The notes: generated by a model not told the origin, from the sequence alone. A stretch of DNA of 64,000 bases from Chrysomallon squamiferum (GCA_012295275.1 CM022667.1:6635332-6699331); one strand, 5' to 3'; numbered from the stretch's first letter, positions 25,482-39,590 are shown. Numbers and translations: made by a program.

Positions 25482-25562
25482 TGTTGTTACTGTTTGAGGT
25501 TGAGGAACGAGTTGGTTCAGGGATGTTTCAAAGGCTGACGATAGCGTGAGGACATTTTGAAC

Positions 25563-25956
25563 ATGAGTGAGACTAAAACAGCCCCGGGCAGACTCCCGCC
25601 CCTGTCAGGGTATTTATCTGTCTGAATGTTCACAGTGACGAGCACTGTTTTAATTAAAATAGTCTAACATACTTCCTCGGTTAGCAAAACTATGTATTCA
25701 TCGTATAATGACAATAACAGTCATTATAACGCGTTATTGTTGCCAGTAAATAATGATTTACCTTTATCGTTCCTGTATTCTATTGTTTAACATTCATATT
25801 GCTTTCTGTAGATATCAATAATAAACTATAAATAAAATTACATTTCTTATTTCAATTTTCTTTTAAAGAAACGTAAACAATATATTTACGTGCGATTACA
25901 GCTTATAATATATTTATTATAATAAAAAATAATTTAAAATATAATAATAATAAAAA

Positions 25957-25995
<39 letters not shown>

Positions 25996-27505
25996 GAAAG
26001 TATTTTTGAGATTCTTTGTATATAAATTGCTTACTGAGCCAGTTTTAGTTGTGTATTTTCACAAAGACTAACGTAGTTGATGTATTCACAGAGGCAGTAG
26101 CATAGTTGCTGTTGCACCACAAATGACACCACAGACAGATGTGATTGTAGGAACGTCGTACAAACTCGACAACCGACACTACCCCCTCCCACACCCTAGA
26201 TCTCTCAAAGTGAGACTTTTTACATTTTATTTATTCATGTTTTAACCGACTGTTTGTAGAAGCTGCATTGTTAATTACTGTATTCATATTTGTTTCAGTT
26301 TATATGTTTTCCAGTGTTTATGTGTGTGTTAATAACATTTAGTTACAACTATAGTCTGATGTTTTGTAATGTATATCTCCTATGTGTGGGTGTGGGTATG
26401 TTTAGTATATTTCCTGTGTGTGGGTGTGGGTGTGTTTGTATATCTCCTACATGTGTTTATTTAAATATCAGTTTATTCTTACATTTTAAACATTAATAAC
26501 AATGAGAGAAACTCAGTTTATAAAACAGAAACTTAATAATTAATTTTTGAATAAATTTATTATAATTACATTTCATTATTTCTATTTATTTATTTTTGTT
26601 GTCGGTGTAATACATCTGTACACACTGTAAACAAAATGTCTGGTAAGAAAATTCAGATTTATAGTTGTAAAGCTACTAATAAGACAGGTTTTCATGTGAG
26701 TGACTCTGGTTTATTTCAGCCTATGTTAGTAAGACAGGTTTTCATGTGAGAGGTTCTGGTCTATTTCAGCCTGTGTTAGTAAGACAGGTTTTCACTCTGG
26801 TGTATTTCAGCCTGTGTTAGTAAGACAGGTTTTCATGTGAGAGATTCTGGTCTATTTCAGCCTATGTTAGTAAGACAGGTTTTCATGTGAGAGGTTCTGG
26901 TGTATTTCAGCCTGTGTTAGTAAGACAGGTTTTCACTCTGGTGTATTTCAGCCTGTGTTAGTAAGACAGGTTTTCACTCTGGTGTATTTCAGCCTGTGTT
27001 AGTAAGACAGGTTTTCACTCTGGTGTATTTCAGCCTGTGTTAGTAAGACAGGTTTTCACTCTGGTGTATTTCAGCTCTGTGTTAGTAAGACAGGTTTTCA
27101 CTCTGGTGTATTTCAGCCTGTGTTAGTAAGACAAGTTTTCACTCTGGTGTATTTCAAACCTGTGTTAGTAAGACAGGTTTTCACTCTGGTGTATTTCAGC
27201 CTCTCTCATGGATCTCTCTCTCTGGACAGGTGGACATCTGGCCATCCCTCTCCAGTGGTCAGGAGGTGCCCACCATATGGCAATGCTGACGAATGTATAT
27301 AATATTTTGTGTTTGTTTAAATGTAAATATGTGTGTATGTACCGCAGCTGATCCTCTGTGTTCTCATTCCTCGTAGCAGCTGGAGACTTTTCATAAAGAA
27401 AGAAAACTATTTATCAGAACGTTTAACTGAGTCAAACCCAGTGAGCTGAGACTGCAGGTAAACATTTAAAACAATGGAGATAATTGTATTGTAAGTCTCT
27501 CTTTA

Positions 27506-27559
<54 letters not shown>

Positions 27560-30500
27560 ATCTCTCTCTCTGTTCTCTTGCTCTCTTCTGTGAGGGTGTT
27601 TGTTCATGTATATGTCTCTCTCTCTCTTGAATGTATATAATATTTTGTGTTATGTTTAAATGTAAATATGTGTGTATGTATGTGGCTACCTCTCTCTGTG
27701 TTCACATTCACTCAGTAGTGAAACACACACAAATCATAAACCTGAGCAAAACTATTTATCAGTAATTTTAACTGAGTGAAGAACAGTTGAATTATATCTT
27801 CAGATAAACATTTAAATCAGTGTGGATTACTGTATTGTAAGTCTGAGTTTATCTGAGTGCTGTTGTACTTGCAGGCCTACAGCAGGTGTTTGAGTATCTG
27901 TGTGTCTATCTGAGTGCTGTTGTACTTGCTGTTGTACAGAGAGGTGTTTGAGTATCTGTGTGTCTATCTGAGTGCTGTTGTACAGAGAGGTGTTTGAGTA
28001 TCTGTGTGTTTATCTGAGTGCTGTTGTACTTGCTGTTGTACAGAGAGGTGTTTGAGTATCTGTGTGTCTATCTGAGTGCTGTTGTACTTGCAGGCATACA
28101 GAGAGGTGTTTGAGTATCTGTGTGTCTATCTGACTGCTGTTGTACTTGCAGGCATACAGAGAGGTGTTTGAGTATCTGTGTGTTTATCTGAGTGCTGTTG
28201 TACTTGCTGTTGTACAGAGAGGTGTTTGAGTATCTATGAGTCTATCTGAGTGCTGTTGTACTTGCAGGCGTACAGAGAGGTGTTTGAGTATCTGTGAGTT
28301 TATCTGAGTGCTGTTGTACTTGCTGGCATACAGAGAGGTGTTTGAGTATCTATGAGTTTATCTGAGTGCTGTTGTACTTGCAGGCATACAGAGAGGTGTT
28401 TGAGTATCTGTGAGTTTATCTGAGTGCTGTTGTACTTGCAGGCATACAGAGAGGTGTTTGAGTATATGATAAACAACTTCAAGACGTACAGGTCTCTGCT
28501 TGCTGCTGTTAAAAACGAGTATGAGATGATGCTGGCCTACCAAAGACAACAGATCCGCGAGCTCGAACCTCTGAGAGTGAGTACAAATTATATCAGTAAC
28601 TGTTCAGTGGTGTATCATCGATACCTTTCCTAATTTCCTTTTTAAAATAGAGTATTACCTGTAATCACTGTATTTAATAAATTATTTAGTAATACTTGTA
28701 GGGTGAGGATATTGTAGTTTTAATTTATATCTTTAATAAATTTTGTTGTAAACAGTTTAATTTAATATACTTCTATTTATCACATTTACTGTAGTACCTT
28801 TTCAGTATGAAGCAGTACTTTATATATATATTGTTTTTCCTATTTTAAAATATTGTATTTTTATTTCTTTATATATAATATATGTAGAATACAATTTAAT
28901 TACAAATATATTAAATGTGTATTTGTTAATTTAGTAGTATGCTGTAGTACATGATTTAATATTTATGTCATATAGTTAACTACATTGTACTATATAATTT
29001 AATTTACTGTCTATTAATAGTGTTTACTTTAATTAAAAATATAATACATTTTAGCACACTTTAGATATTCATAAACAGACTATAAAACAATTTAATGTAT
29101 AAAGAAAATTTTAGTCATAGTCTGGATAGGCTGCTAATTTAAGATTTACATCTAAAATTCTTATCAATAACTTTATGAATCTTATGATCCATATGTATAT
29201 ATATATATTACAGTAATAAATTAGACAAAAGTTGTATTTATTTATGTATTTGTTTATTTATTTTTAGCAAATGTTGGTAACAGTATCAGAACAGTGTGAT
29301 CAGAAAATCATGTCTTTGAGAGATGAAGAAAAAAGAGGTAAAAACATCGTGTCTGTGTGTCTGTGAATCTGTGTGTCTGTGTGTGTGTGTGTGTGTGTCT
29401 ATATATGTATTTGTATTAAATCATTAAATTTACAGTGTAAAATTATAAATATAAACATAAGCTGATTAATTTTGTTTAATTAATAGATGAAATGTAGATT
29501 TGAAGAAGAATGACAAAGTCAGTTTTGAAATGTGACGCTGACTTTCTGTGAACAGTTTGTAAATTCTCTGTTTGTAGAAATAATTGACCTGAAGTCTGCG
29601 CTGAAGAGACAGGGGATGGAGATTTCAGCGATGAAGAACGAGAAGCTCGACTTGCAGAAGCAGGTTGAGAAGTTGCAGGAGGAGCTGCAAGACGTGTACC
29701 ACAAGTACCGCGACGAGTGTGACGCGCGCAAACTCCTCATCGCAGACATCAACGACCTGCGCTACCAGCACGAGGACTACCTCATGTCCAAGCAGAACCA
29801 GCAGGACACTCAGTCGTCCGCCGATGACCCGGTCATTCTGAAAACTGCCCTCAAGTACGGAGCTTTGCTCACTTCAGTGCGTGTGAAAGTCAGTTAAAGT
29901 GTGTGTGTTCTGTGTTCAGTGTGTGTGAAGTCAGTTAAAGTGTGTGTGGAAGTCAGTTAAAGTGTGTGTGTACTGTGTGTGTGCTGTGTGTACTGTTTAC
30001 CCCTCAAGTACACAGTGCTGTGTTCAGTGTGTGTGAAAGTCAGTTAAAGTGTGTGTGCTGTGTGTACTGTGTGTTTACCCCTCAAGTACACAGTGCTGTG
30101 TTCAGTGTGTGTGAAAGTCAGTTAAAGTGTGTGTGTACTGTGTGTGTGCTGTGTGTACTGTGTGTTTACCCCTCAAGTATGCAGTGCTGTGTTCAGTGTG
30201 TGTGAAAGTCAGTTAAAGTGTGTGTGAAAGTCAGTTAAAGTGTGTGTGAAAGTCAGTTAAAGTGTGTGTGTACTGTGTGTTTACCCCTCAAGTATGCAGT
30301 GCTGTGTTCAGTGTGTGTGAAAGTCAGTTAAAGTGTGTGTGAAAGTCAGTTAAAGTGTGTGTGTACTGTGTGTTTACCCCTCAAGTATGCAGTGCTGTGT
30401 TCAGTGTGTGTGAAAGTCAGTTAAAGTGTGTGTGTTTGTTTACTGAGATTGGAAGACAAATCTCTTTGTTGTTGTTGAAGCTGAAATGATCAGTTTGAAA

Positions 30501-33500
30501 TGTTTAACTTCCAGAATAAGTTATGAGATCAGTTCAACTTGTTAGTGTGTCTGTTGTGAGGAACAAAAGTATGTAGATAACATTTTTTAAATTTTTGTAT
30601 GACAGGTTTTGTTGTTTTTTTCATATTATTTTTTAATTTTCCTTTTTTTTTTCACTTTGTTACAAAGCTTTTTTCTTTTTATTTATTTGTTTATTTGTTT
30701 CTTTATTTCATTATTTCTTTGTTTATTTATTTCTTTGTTATTCATTTTGTAAAATAAACAAATAAAACCTTTACATATATTTGTATTATTGTTTATGTGT
30801 TTTAATCCCACTGTGTGTGTGTAGATATATTTATAATATTGTTGTGTGTGTGTAGATATATTTTGATATGTTGTGTGTATGTAGATATATTTGTTGTGTG
30901 TAGATATATTTGTTGTGTGTATGTAGATATATTTGTTGTGTGTATGTAGATATATATGCTGTGTGTATGTAGATGTGTTTGCTGTGTGTATGTAGATATA
31001 TTTGTTGTGTATGTAGATATATTTGTTGTGTGTATGTAGATATATTTTAATATGCTGTGTGTATGTAGATGTATTTGCTGTGTGTATGTATATATATTTA
31101 TAATACTGCTGTGTGTATGTAGATGTATTTGCTGTGTGTATGTATATATATTTATAATACTGCTGTGTGTATGTAGATATATTTATAATACTGTTGTGTA
31201 TGTAGATGTTTTTACTGTGTGTGTGTATATATATTTTTTAATACTGTTGTGTATGTAGATGTGTTTGTTGTGTGTATGTATATATATTTATAATACTGTT
31301 GTGTGTATGTAGATATATTTATAATACTGTTGTGTGTATGTAGATATATTTTAATATGTTGTGTGTATGTAGATATATTTTAATATGTTGTGTGTATGTA
31401 GATATATTTTAATATGTTGTGTGTGTGTAGATATATTTTAATTGTTGTGTATGTAGATATATTTTAATATGTTGTGTGTATGTAGATATATTTATAATAC
31501 TGTTGTGTGTATGTAGCTATATTTTAATATGTTGTGTGTATGTAGATATATTTTAATATGTTGTGTGTATGTAGATATATTTATAATACTGTTGTGTGTA
31601 TGTAGCTATATTTTAATATGTTGTGTGTATGTAGATATATTTATAATACTGCTGTGTGTATGTAGATATATTTTAATATGTTGTGTGTATGTAGATATAT
31701 TTTAATATGTTGTGTGTATGTAGATATATTTTTAATACTGCTGTGTGTATGTGTATATATTTTAATATGTTGTGTGTATGTAGATATATTTATAATACTG
31801 TGTGTGTTTTATATTTATAATGTGTTGTGTGTGTGTATGTATTTTAATACTGCTGTGTGTATGTAGATATATTTATGTGTTTTATTACTGCTGTTTTTTA
31901 ATATGTTGGGTGTATGTGTTTTATAATACTGCTGTGTGTGTATGTAGTATATTTTTTATTACTGCTGTGTGTGTATGTATGTTGTGTGTATTTATTTATA
32001 ATACTGCTGTGTGTATGTAGATGTATTTTATTATGTTGTGTGTATGTAGATATGTTTTATTACTGCTGTGTGTATGTAGATGTGTTTTAATATGCTGTGT
32101 GTGTGTATGTGTATATTTTAATATGTTTTGTGTATTACTGATTTTAATATGTTTGTGTATGTGTTTTTATTACTGCTGTGTGTATGTAGATGTGTTTTAT
32201 TACTGATGTGTGTATGTGTGTATGTTTTTTAATATGTTGTGATGTGATATATTTTAGTATGTGTTTTATTACTGATGTGTTTTAATTTGTTTGTGTGTTT
32301 TTTATTACTGCTGTGTGTATTGTGTATGTGTTTTAATATGCTGTGTGTATTGTGTATGTATATTAATCCCGTTGTGTGTAATTCAGAAAAGCCAGGGAGG
32401 ATGAGAAGGCAGCGACGCAGAGACTGAATGAGATGATCGCCAACTACGGCGACGTCATTCCTCGCAGAGACTTTGAAGCACTGGAAACAAAGTGCAAGGT
32501 AAGTGCTGCTCTGTTTTCATCTTTTTACTGTGCTTGTTGTCCCAGTGAAATGTGAGAGTATCACAGACTAGGATTAGTCAAATAGATTCTGAGTTTGGTG
32601 TCTGTGTTAGTAAACTGAGTAAATAACACAGATTGTATCAGCAAGATGTTTGAGAAACTCGCTGATTGAATGTCTGGTCATGTATTTTTAAACTATGTTG
32701 TTTATGTAGATGTTATTTAATTTTTGCAGCAACTGGAAGAGAAGTTTGAACTGGTAGAAGGAGATTTCAAGAAATTGCATGCTGAACATGAGTATGTACA
32801 TTATTTTTGCAACATTCTGTGATTTTAATCTGTCACACAAAAACTTGTAACTTATCCTTCTTTCATTCTTCATCGCAGAATTTCATTGGCTGCTTTCTTT
32901 GAAACTGACTTCAGGAGAATTTAATTTTATTTTTATTTTTATTTTATTTTTGTCAGTATTTTAGTACTGTTTTGTCATCAGTGTTAAGTTAACATAACAT
33001 AAATGATGAAGTCATTAGTTAATACTGTTTGTTGTTTGCCCATGCTAAGCGTACATGAACGTGTATGTTTCAGGGCTCTGCTGGATGTGAACAGACAAGT
33101 GACAGAACAGAGAGACGAGTTTTACGTGGAGCTAGAAACCCTCAAACGTACCTCAACACCCAGGTAACAACAACTACAACAACAGCAACAACTAGTTTAA
33201 ATAACAACAACTACAACTACAACAACAGTAACAACTAACTTAAATAACAACAACAATAACAAATAACAAACAACAATAACTAACAAAGTAACAACAACTA
33301 ATAACAACAACAACAACAACAGTAACAACTAAAATAACAACTAACAACTAGCTTAAATAACAACAACTACAACAACAGTAACAACTAGCTTAAATAACAA
33401 CTAAACTACAACAACAGTAACAACTTTAAATAACAACAACAACAACAACAATAACTACAACAACAGTTAACAACAACAACAAAACAACAACAACAAAACA

Positions 33501-36500
33501 ACAGTAACAACTAACTAACAACAACAACAACAACAACAACAAACAACTAGCTTTAAATAACAACAACAACAACAACAACAACAACAAAACAACAAGGAAT
33601 AAAACAACAACTACAAAAAAACAACTTAAAACTAACAACAAATAACAACAACAACTAGCTTAAATAAACAACAAACAACAACAAACAACTAGCAAATAAC
33701 AACAACAACAACAGTAACAACAGTAACAACTAGCTTAAATAACAACAACAACAACAACAACAACTAAACTTAAACAACAAACAACAAAATAACAACAACT
33801 ACAACTACAACAACTAACTAGCTTAAATAACAACAACTACAACAACAGTAACAACTAACAACTAGCTTAAATAAATAACAACAACTACAAAATAACAACA
33901 ACAACAACAACAACAACAGTAACAACTAAAAATAACAACAACTACAACAACATTAACAACTAAAATTAAAACAACAACACAACAACAGTAACAACTAGCT
34001 TAAATAACAACAACAACAAAACAAATAACAGTAACAACTAGCTTTAAATAACAACAACAACAACACAAGTAACAAAACAACAACAACAACAACAACAAAA
34101 ACAACTACTAGCTTAAATAACAACAACAACAACAGTACAACAACAGTAACAACTAACAAATAACAACAACAACAACAACAACAAAATAACAACAACTACA
34201 ACAACAGTAACAACTAACTTAAATAACAACAACAACAACAACAAACAACTACAACAAATAACAACTAACAAATAACAACAACTAACAACTAACTTAAATA
34301 ACAACAACAACAACTAAATAACAACAACAACAACAACACAACTAACTTAAATAACAACAACAACAACAACAACAATAACAACTAACAAATAACAACTACA
34401 AAACAACAACAAACAACAACAACAACAACAGTAACAACTAAACTTAAATAACAACACAAAACAACAAATAACAACAACTTAAATAACAACAAATAACAAC
34501 AAACTAACAACAAACTAACAAAACAACAACAACAACAACAACAACAACTAGCTTAAATAACAACTACAACAACAACAACTAAAAATAACAACAAAAACAA
34601 CAACAACAACAAACAACTAACTTAAATAACAACAAACAACTAGCAACTAGCTTAATAAAACAACAACAACAACAATAAACAACAACAACAACTAGCTTAT
34701 AATAACAATAACAACAATAACAGTAACAACAATGATATATTTGTATTGTTAAAAAGATAAAAATAACACTTGTATTTAAATGATATATTTGTATTGTTAA
34801 AAGAGATTAAAAAAGCACTTGTATTTAAATGATATATTTGTATTTAAATGACATATTTGTATTGTTAAAAGAGATTTTAAAAAAACACTTGTATTTAAAT
34901 GATATATTTGTATTTAAATGACATATTTGTGTTTAAATGACATATTTGTATTGTTAAAAAAGATTAAAAAACACTTGTATTTAAATATTTGTATTGTTAA
35001 AAAAAGATAAAAGCACTTGTATTTAAAAGACATGTTTGTATTTAAATATTTGTACTGTTAAAGACCGGACTGGGACAAGTGTGCTGATTACGTCAGTGGG
35101 GGGATGGCGCACTGGAGGGAGGTGTCACAGAACAAGAGCAGTAACGAACTCGTTGATGTTCTCCTCACAGAGATGGGAACTGGGGGCATTGTCGACTCAG
35201 GCGGAGCAGACTATTTTGACGCACTGGTAAATTACGTTTTTAAAATTTTACTTTTCTAATGTTATTTATCTTACGTTCAGTGATAAATTCAGTCCAGATT
35301 TCATGTTTTCTGTAGATAAAGTTTCAGTTTATAATTATGGAATTAGAATCATAGTTCATTCGTCTGTTTGTCTGTAGGTTATAAGATATTTGTTTTGTCT
35401 GTACGTTTAATATGTTTGTGCAATGTTTGGATAGTTACATACACCAGTTATGTGTTAGATAAAAACAAGTAATATTTTGGTACTGTTCAGGGTACAGGTG
35501 ATGACGTACCTGTCTACCTGAGATACGAAGGACAGGTGAGAAACAGGAGACTGGGAAAACGAGACTGTGCTCTTCTCATCAAAGACATCTGGAGGGAAAA
35601 AGTGGCCCACGATGCACAGGTAAGTCATGTGACTTCTTACTGAAATGATATTAACAACAACAACAACAACAGTGATGATGATGACGGTAATGATAGCAAT
35701 GAAGATGATTATGTTAATTCTGCAGGTTAGAAATCACTGAACATATTTTATGACAGTGTTAAATAAAATCATGCATGAGAAGTTTTGAGGGGAGTGAAAA
35801 GGTTGTTATTGTTCATCTTTAGGAGACTTTTTTTGTTGTTGTTTTTTTGTTTTTGTTTTTAATGAAATCAGATTTCCCACATAATTCCTGTGATGCCAGA
35901 AGAAACCACCTGCAGTTATTCACTTCATTAAAGATAAATTTGTTTCTAGGTGTAACTTCTTTTCTAAATAAACTAAATATTAACTTTGGTCTGTGTATGT
36001 TTGTATGTGTGTAATATTATAATATGTCTATCTGTGTTTGTTTCTGTGTGTATAAAAGTGTGACTGTGACTGTTAGTGTATAAAAGTGTGACTGTGACTG
36101 TTAGTGTATAAAAGTGTGACTGTTAGTTTATAAAAGTGTGATTGTGACTGTTAGTGTATAAAAGTGTGACTGTTAGTTTATAAAAGTGTGATTGTGACTG
36201 TTAGTGTATAAAAGTGTGACTGTTAGTGTATAAAAGTGTGACTGTTAGTGTATAAAAGTGTGACTGTTAGTGTATAAAAGTGTGACTGTTAGTGTATAAA
36301 AGTGTGACTGTTAGTGACTGTTAGTGTATAAACTGAGTTTTTGTGACACAGAAGACAGACGGGGTTCGAGAGAAGATGGCTGACTTTCTGCACCTGTACC
36401 TGAAGCGGAGGTTTGCGCTGGATCAGATGGTTGTCGAGTGGGGCTACAACCTGGACGACGCCTGCAAGCGATACGACAACGACGACAACATCGGCCTCTT

Positions 36501-38684
36501 CTACAGGATCCTCACTGGAAAGGTCAGTTTACTGTTTTACTGTGTCTTTACTTTACTGTCTTTACTTTACTGTGTCTTTACTGTGTCTTTAGTTTACTGT
36601 GTTTATGTTTTACTGTGTCTTTAGTTTACTGTGATTATATTTTACTGTGCTTTTATTTTACTGTGTTTATATTTTACTGTGCTTTTATTTTACTGTGTTT
36701 ATATTTTAACCTTTTTTTTTTTTTTTTTATATGTTTATATTTTACTTTGGTAAGTACAGAAATAGACCATAAACTGAAATGAAAGAAGGATGAAATAAAT
36801 TTGCTGTATGAATTTGACTGAGTGTGTTTCGGGGAGTGCTATGTCTACATTATGTGTGTATGTGTGCTTTTCTGTGTATGTGTGTGTGTAACATTTTCTG
36901 TGTGTAAATGTATGTGTAGCACTGAGTAGCTGTCTGTCTGTGTGTCTGTTCACATATGACTAGCATATTTTCGTGTATTTCTGTATCACACATGTTTAAT
37001 AAAGTTCAATTGTGAATGCTGTGTTGAAGGTTGATGAAGAAACGTACCACACACAGCTGCAGCGAGTCCAGAAACTCATCACAGCTCTGACCAAGGCAGA
37101 CGCTGAACTGGGCAATGTGGGAAAACTCCCGAAAGAGGTTTTCAAGAAAACCCTGGAACAGTTCTTTGAAGGAATCCAGGAGGAGGCCCTGCTGCGCTTG
37201 ATGACTGCTGCAGAGGAGGAGCTGGAGGCAAAGGAGTCGCCAGAGCTTGAATACAAGAATCTGTTCATGGAGGTGAATGCTCCGTTTGTGTACAAAATGT
37301 TAAATACACAGTAACGTTTCACAAAATGTTAAATACAAAAATATATTTTCCCAACAAGTGTTTGTATCTGTTCTAGATATAGATAGAAATTTTAATACAA
37401 AAACAGTATATCATGAACAAGAATGTTTTAAAAGTTTTACAAAAATAATTCCCAGATAAATTCTTTATTAATATTAATAATAAATATGATTGTGATCATG
37501 CAGGTTGTAAAATAGAAATAGTGTTGCAGATAAAACAGGATTGTTTCATTTTGAAGATTTTTTTTTTAATTTTGAACAATAAAATAATTTTCAGGACGAT
37601 GAAGGAAAAAGCACTGCTTTTCTGGAAGCTGTTTACAAATACTGGAAATCAGAACAAGTGAAATACATAGAGGACATCAAACAACAGCTGGAAAACACAA
37701 AGTAAGTCTCACTTTGTACAGTTCTTATCTCACTTTGTACAGTTCTTATCTCACTTTATACAGTTATTTCAGTTTATACAAGTTGTTATCTCATTTTATA
37801 CAGTTCTTATCTCACTTTATATATTTTTTATTTTCTTTTTACAGTTTTATCTTGTGTACAGTTTTTATTTTTTATACAGTTATTTCAGTTTATAGATAGA
37901 TCTCAGATTATACAGTTATCTCACTTTGACAGTTCTTATCTCACTTTGTACAGTTCTTATCTCACTTTGACACAGTTGTTAGATATTTATATAGTTCTTT
38001 CACACTTTTACAGTTTTTATCTCACTTTGTTTTGTTTCTTATCTATTTATATATTTTTTTATTTTTTTTTTTATTTTGTTTGCTTTTATTTTTTTTTTTC
38101 TATCTTATTTTAAATTTGTTTAACTTTGTGATGTTTTATTTATATGTAAAAATATATATATATTTTATTTATTTATTTTCGTTTTGTTTTGTTTCTATTA
38201 TTATTTAGTTAAATTATTTTGATTTTGTTTTATTTAAATGTGTTTTATTTTATATTTATTTAAATTTGTTTGATGTTTTATTTATTTAAATGTTTTGATT
38301 TTTTTTTAATTAAATCTGTTTGATGTTTTATTTATTTAAATGTTTTTTGTATTTATTTAAATGTGTTTGATGTTTTATTTATTTAAATGTGTTTGATGTT
38401 TTATTTATTTAAATGTGTTTGATGTTTTATTTATTTAAATGTGTTTGATGTTTTATTTATTTAAATGTGTTTGATTTTTCAGTCCTGTTCCGGTTGATGA
38501 ACTGCGCAGGGCGGTGATGCTGGTTGACCCGGAGATAAACGAGGCGCAGGCCACGGCGTACCTGTCCTGGGTGTACCAGACTCCGCCCGACAAAATCTTT
38601 GACGCTGACCCACTGGACGTTGACACGGTTGTCGAGAGACTTTCAAACGGAAACGTGTACCGAGTTAGCAAAGCAGCAAATTAA
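25563..38684 (+). CDS. TSNAXIP1: TSNAXIP1 orthologue (translin-associated factor X-interacting protein 1)
   Basis: Fifteen exons: 25563-25609, 26092-26209, 27377-27457 (damaged), 28442-28576, 29268-29337, 29578-29854, 32387-32498, 32730-32791, 33074-33163, 35064-35226, 35491-35619, 36352-36522, 37030-37272, 37595-37701, 38483-38684; about 669 codons including stop, close to vertebrate TSNAXIP1. Phases agree at every join. The product starts MSETKTAPGRLPPLSG. The TSNAXIP1 N-terminal region is recognised by VFEYMINNFKTYRSLLAAVK and IRELEPL (exon 4), followed by a coiled coil (exons 5-9), then NYGDVIPRRDFE, RTSTPRPDW and a helical C-terminal half ending RVSKAAN. The family is linked to translin-associated factor X and is expressed in testis and ciliated cells. 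Exon 3 contains an in-frame TGA (27428-27430) caused by two compensating one-base indels. An extra small exon near 27.2 kb is possible. Confidence 0.9.
26680..27195. repeat. Tandem array with embedded acceptor motif in TSNAXIP1 intron 2
   Basis: About 13 copies of gtgttagtaagacaggtttt followed by cactctggtgtatttcagcc. Each ends in a polypyrimidine-like stretch and CAG, so the array presents serial candidate 3' splice sites. Confidence 0.8.
27377..27457 (+). pseudogene. TSNAXIP1: TSNAXIP1 exon 3 with two compensating indels
   Basis: The paralogues show what this exon should encode: SPH-independent gene at 41.8 kb has QLEKYVKKEL then VKPNELRLQ, and the one at 46 kb has KPSELRLQ. Here QLETF is followed by IKKENYLSERLTE in the next frame and VKPSELRLQ back in the first frame. 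One extra T in the TTTT run at 27388-27391 and one missing G near 27430 explain both shifts. As written, codon 18 of the exon is TGA. The exon's length (81 nt) and both junctions remain in phase. A second, more decayed copy lies at about 27625-27850. Confidence 0.6.
27625..27850 (+). pseudogene. Degraded tandem copy of TSNAXIP1 exon 3 and its flanks
   Basis: This stretch repeats 27290-27500: the same gaatgtatataatattttgt start, the same aactatttatcag core, and the same gataaacatttaaa end. The copy has lost its donor (CAGATAA instead of CAGGTAA) and the coding frame, so it is a dead duplicated exon inside the intron. Confidence 0.6.
27870..28441. repeat. Array of copies of TSNAXIP1 exon 4 acceptor
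   Basis: About ten degenerate copies of tgttgtacttgcaggcatac plus agagaggtgtttgagtat lead into the genuine exon 4. Each contains about 24 nt of exon sequence (AYREVFEY), and about half keep the AG. Confidence 0.85.
29855..30435. repeat. Array of copies of TSNAXIP1 exon 6 donor
   Basis: Five copies of cccctcaagtacacagtgct, which reproduce the exon 6 end CCCTCAA|GTAC, alternate with gtgaaagtcagttaaagtgt. Confidence 0.8.
30810..32350. repeat. tgttgtgtgtatgtagatatatttta array in TSNAXIP1 intron 6
   Basis: About 1.5 kb of variable 24-30 bp units that fill the intron up to the exon 7 acceptor. Confidence 0.85.
33170..34730. repeat. (AAC)n-rich array in TSNAXIP1 intron 9
   Basis: About 1.56 kb of AAC trinucleotides punctuated by aactagcttaaataacaac, starting directly after the exon 9 donor (GTAACAACAAC). 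A second array (tatttgtattgttaaaaaga) follows to 35060. Confidence 0.85.
36050..36335. repeat. gtataaaagtgtgactgtta array before TSNAXIP1 exon 12
   Basis: About 13 copies of a 22-28 bp unit that end about 20 bp from the acceptor. A tttactgtgtctt array (36525-36710) starts at the donor of the same exon. Confidence 0.8.
37702..38482. repeat. Tandem arrays filling TSNAXIP1 intron 14
   Basis: The donor side repeats tctcactttgtacagttctta and the acceptor side repeats tttatttaaatgtgtttgatg up to the last exon. Confidence 0.75.
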
Positions 38685-38975
38685 CCTTTTCCTTTTTTAC
38701 ATTAAAATATTACATCTAAAAAAATAAATAACAAAATATTTACAGTTTAATGAAATTAACCTTTTACTTTTTTACATTAAAATATTACATCTAAAAAAAT
38801 AAATAACAAAATATTTACAGTTTAATGAAATTAACCTTTTCCTTTTTTACATTAAAATATTACATCTAAAAAAATAAATAATAAAATATTTACAGTTTAA
38901 TGAAATTAACCTTTTCCTTTTTTACATTAAAATATTATATCTAAACAAATAAATAATAAAATATTTACAGTTTAA
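38675..38975. repeat. Array of about 73 bp containing the TSNAXIP1 stop codon and poly(A) signals
   Basis: Four copies starting aaattaacctttt, the first being the genuine end of the coding region (AAT TAA CC). Each includes AATAAA, so the 3' UTR offers several polyadenylation signals. Confidence 0.8.
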
Positions 38976-39486
38976 TGAAATTTTTTCAGTGAAATAAAAT
39001 TAATTTATTCTGAGTCCAAAACCATTAATTTAAAAGTAAAATAATAATAATAATAATGAGTTTATAAATTACAAAAAAAAATTTAAAAATTGCTTCAGAC
39101 GAGAATTAAAAATAAATTCTGTCTTGAACTGAAATGTTTTTATGTACTGTAAAACACTTACTGAACACAGAACATTAAACAAACTAATAATAAAATAAAA
39201 TTAATTTTTAAAATAATAATAGTAATAAAAGTAACATTTTAATAAAGTATGAGTTGTAATTTTTGGAAAATGACTTTTGATTCTGTGTAGCTAGTTACTA
39301 TCTGATCAGGTGTGAACTAGGAACGTTAATTATCAGAAGAAAAACAAGCTTAAAAAAAGAAGTTTTATCTGAATGAGAAAGTGACTCACTGACATGATCA
39401 AACAGACTGAGTATTACATAATGAAGTGGTGAAGAAGGTTCAATCATTCATTTGTATTTAGGTCAAAATTATACCAGCATCATTAC

Positions 39487-39525
<39 letters not shown>

Positions 39526-39545
39526 TTTTACTTATTTATTTATAT

Positions 39546-39590
<45 letters not shown>

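Larger units (their letters stand above)
23847..25562. other. Divergent intergenic region, SPH-C / TSNAXIP1
   Basis: Contains two poly(A) tracts (23977-24011, 24370-24399), a kappaB-like palindrome near SPH-C, and X-box and YY1-like sites near TSNAXIP1. Otherwise AT-rich and unassigned. Confidence 0.55.
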
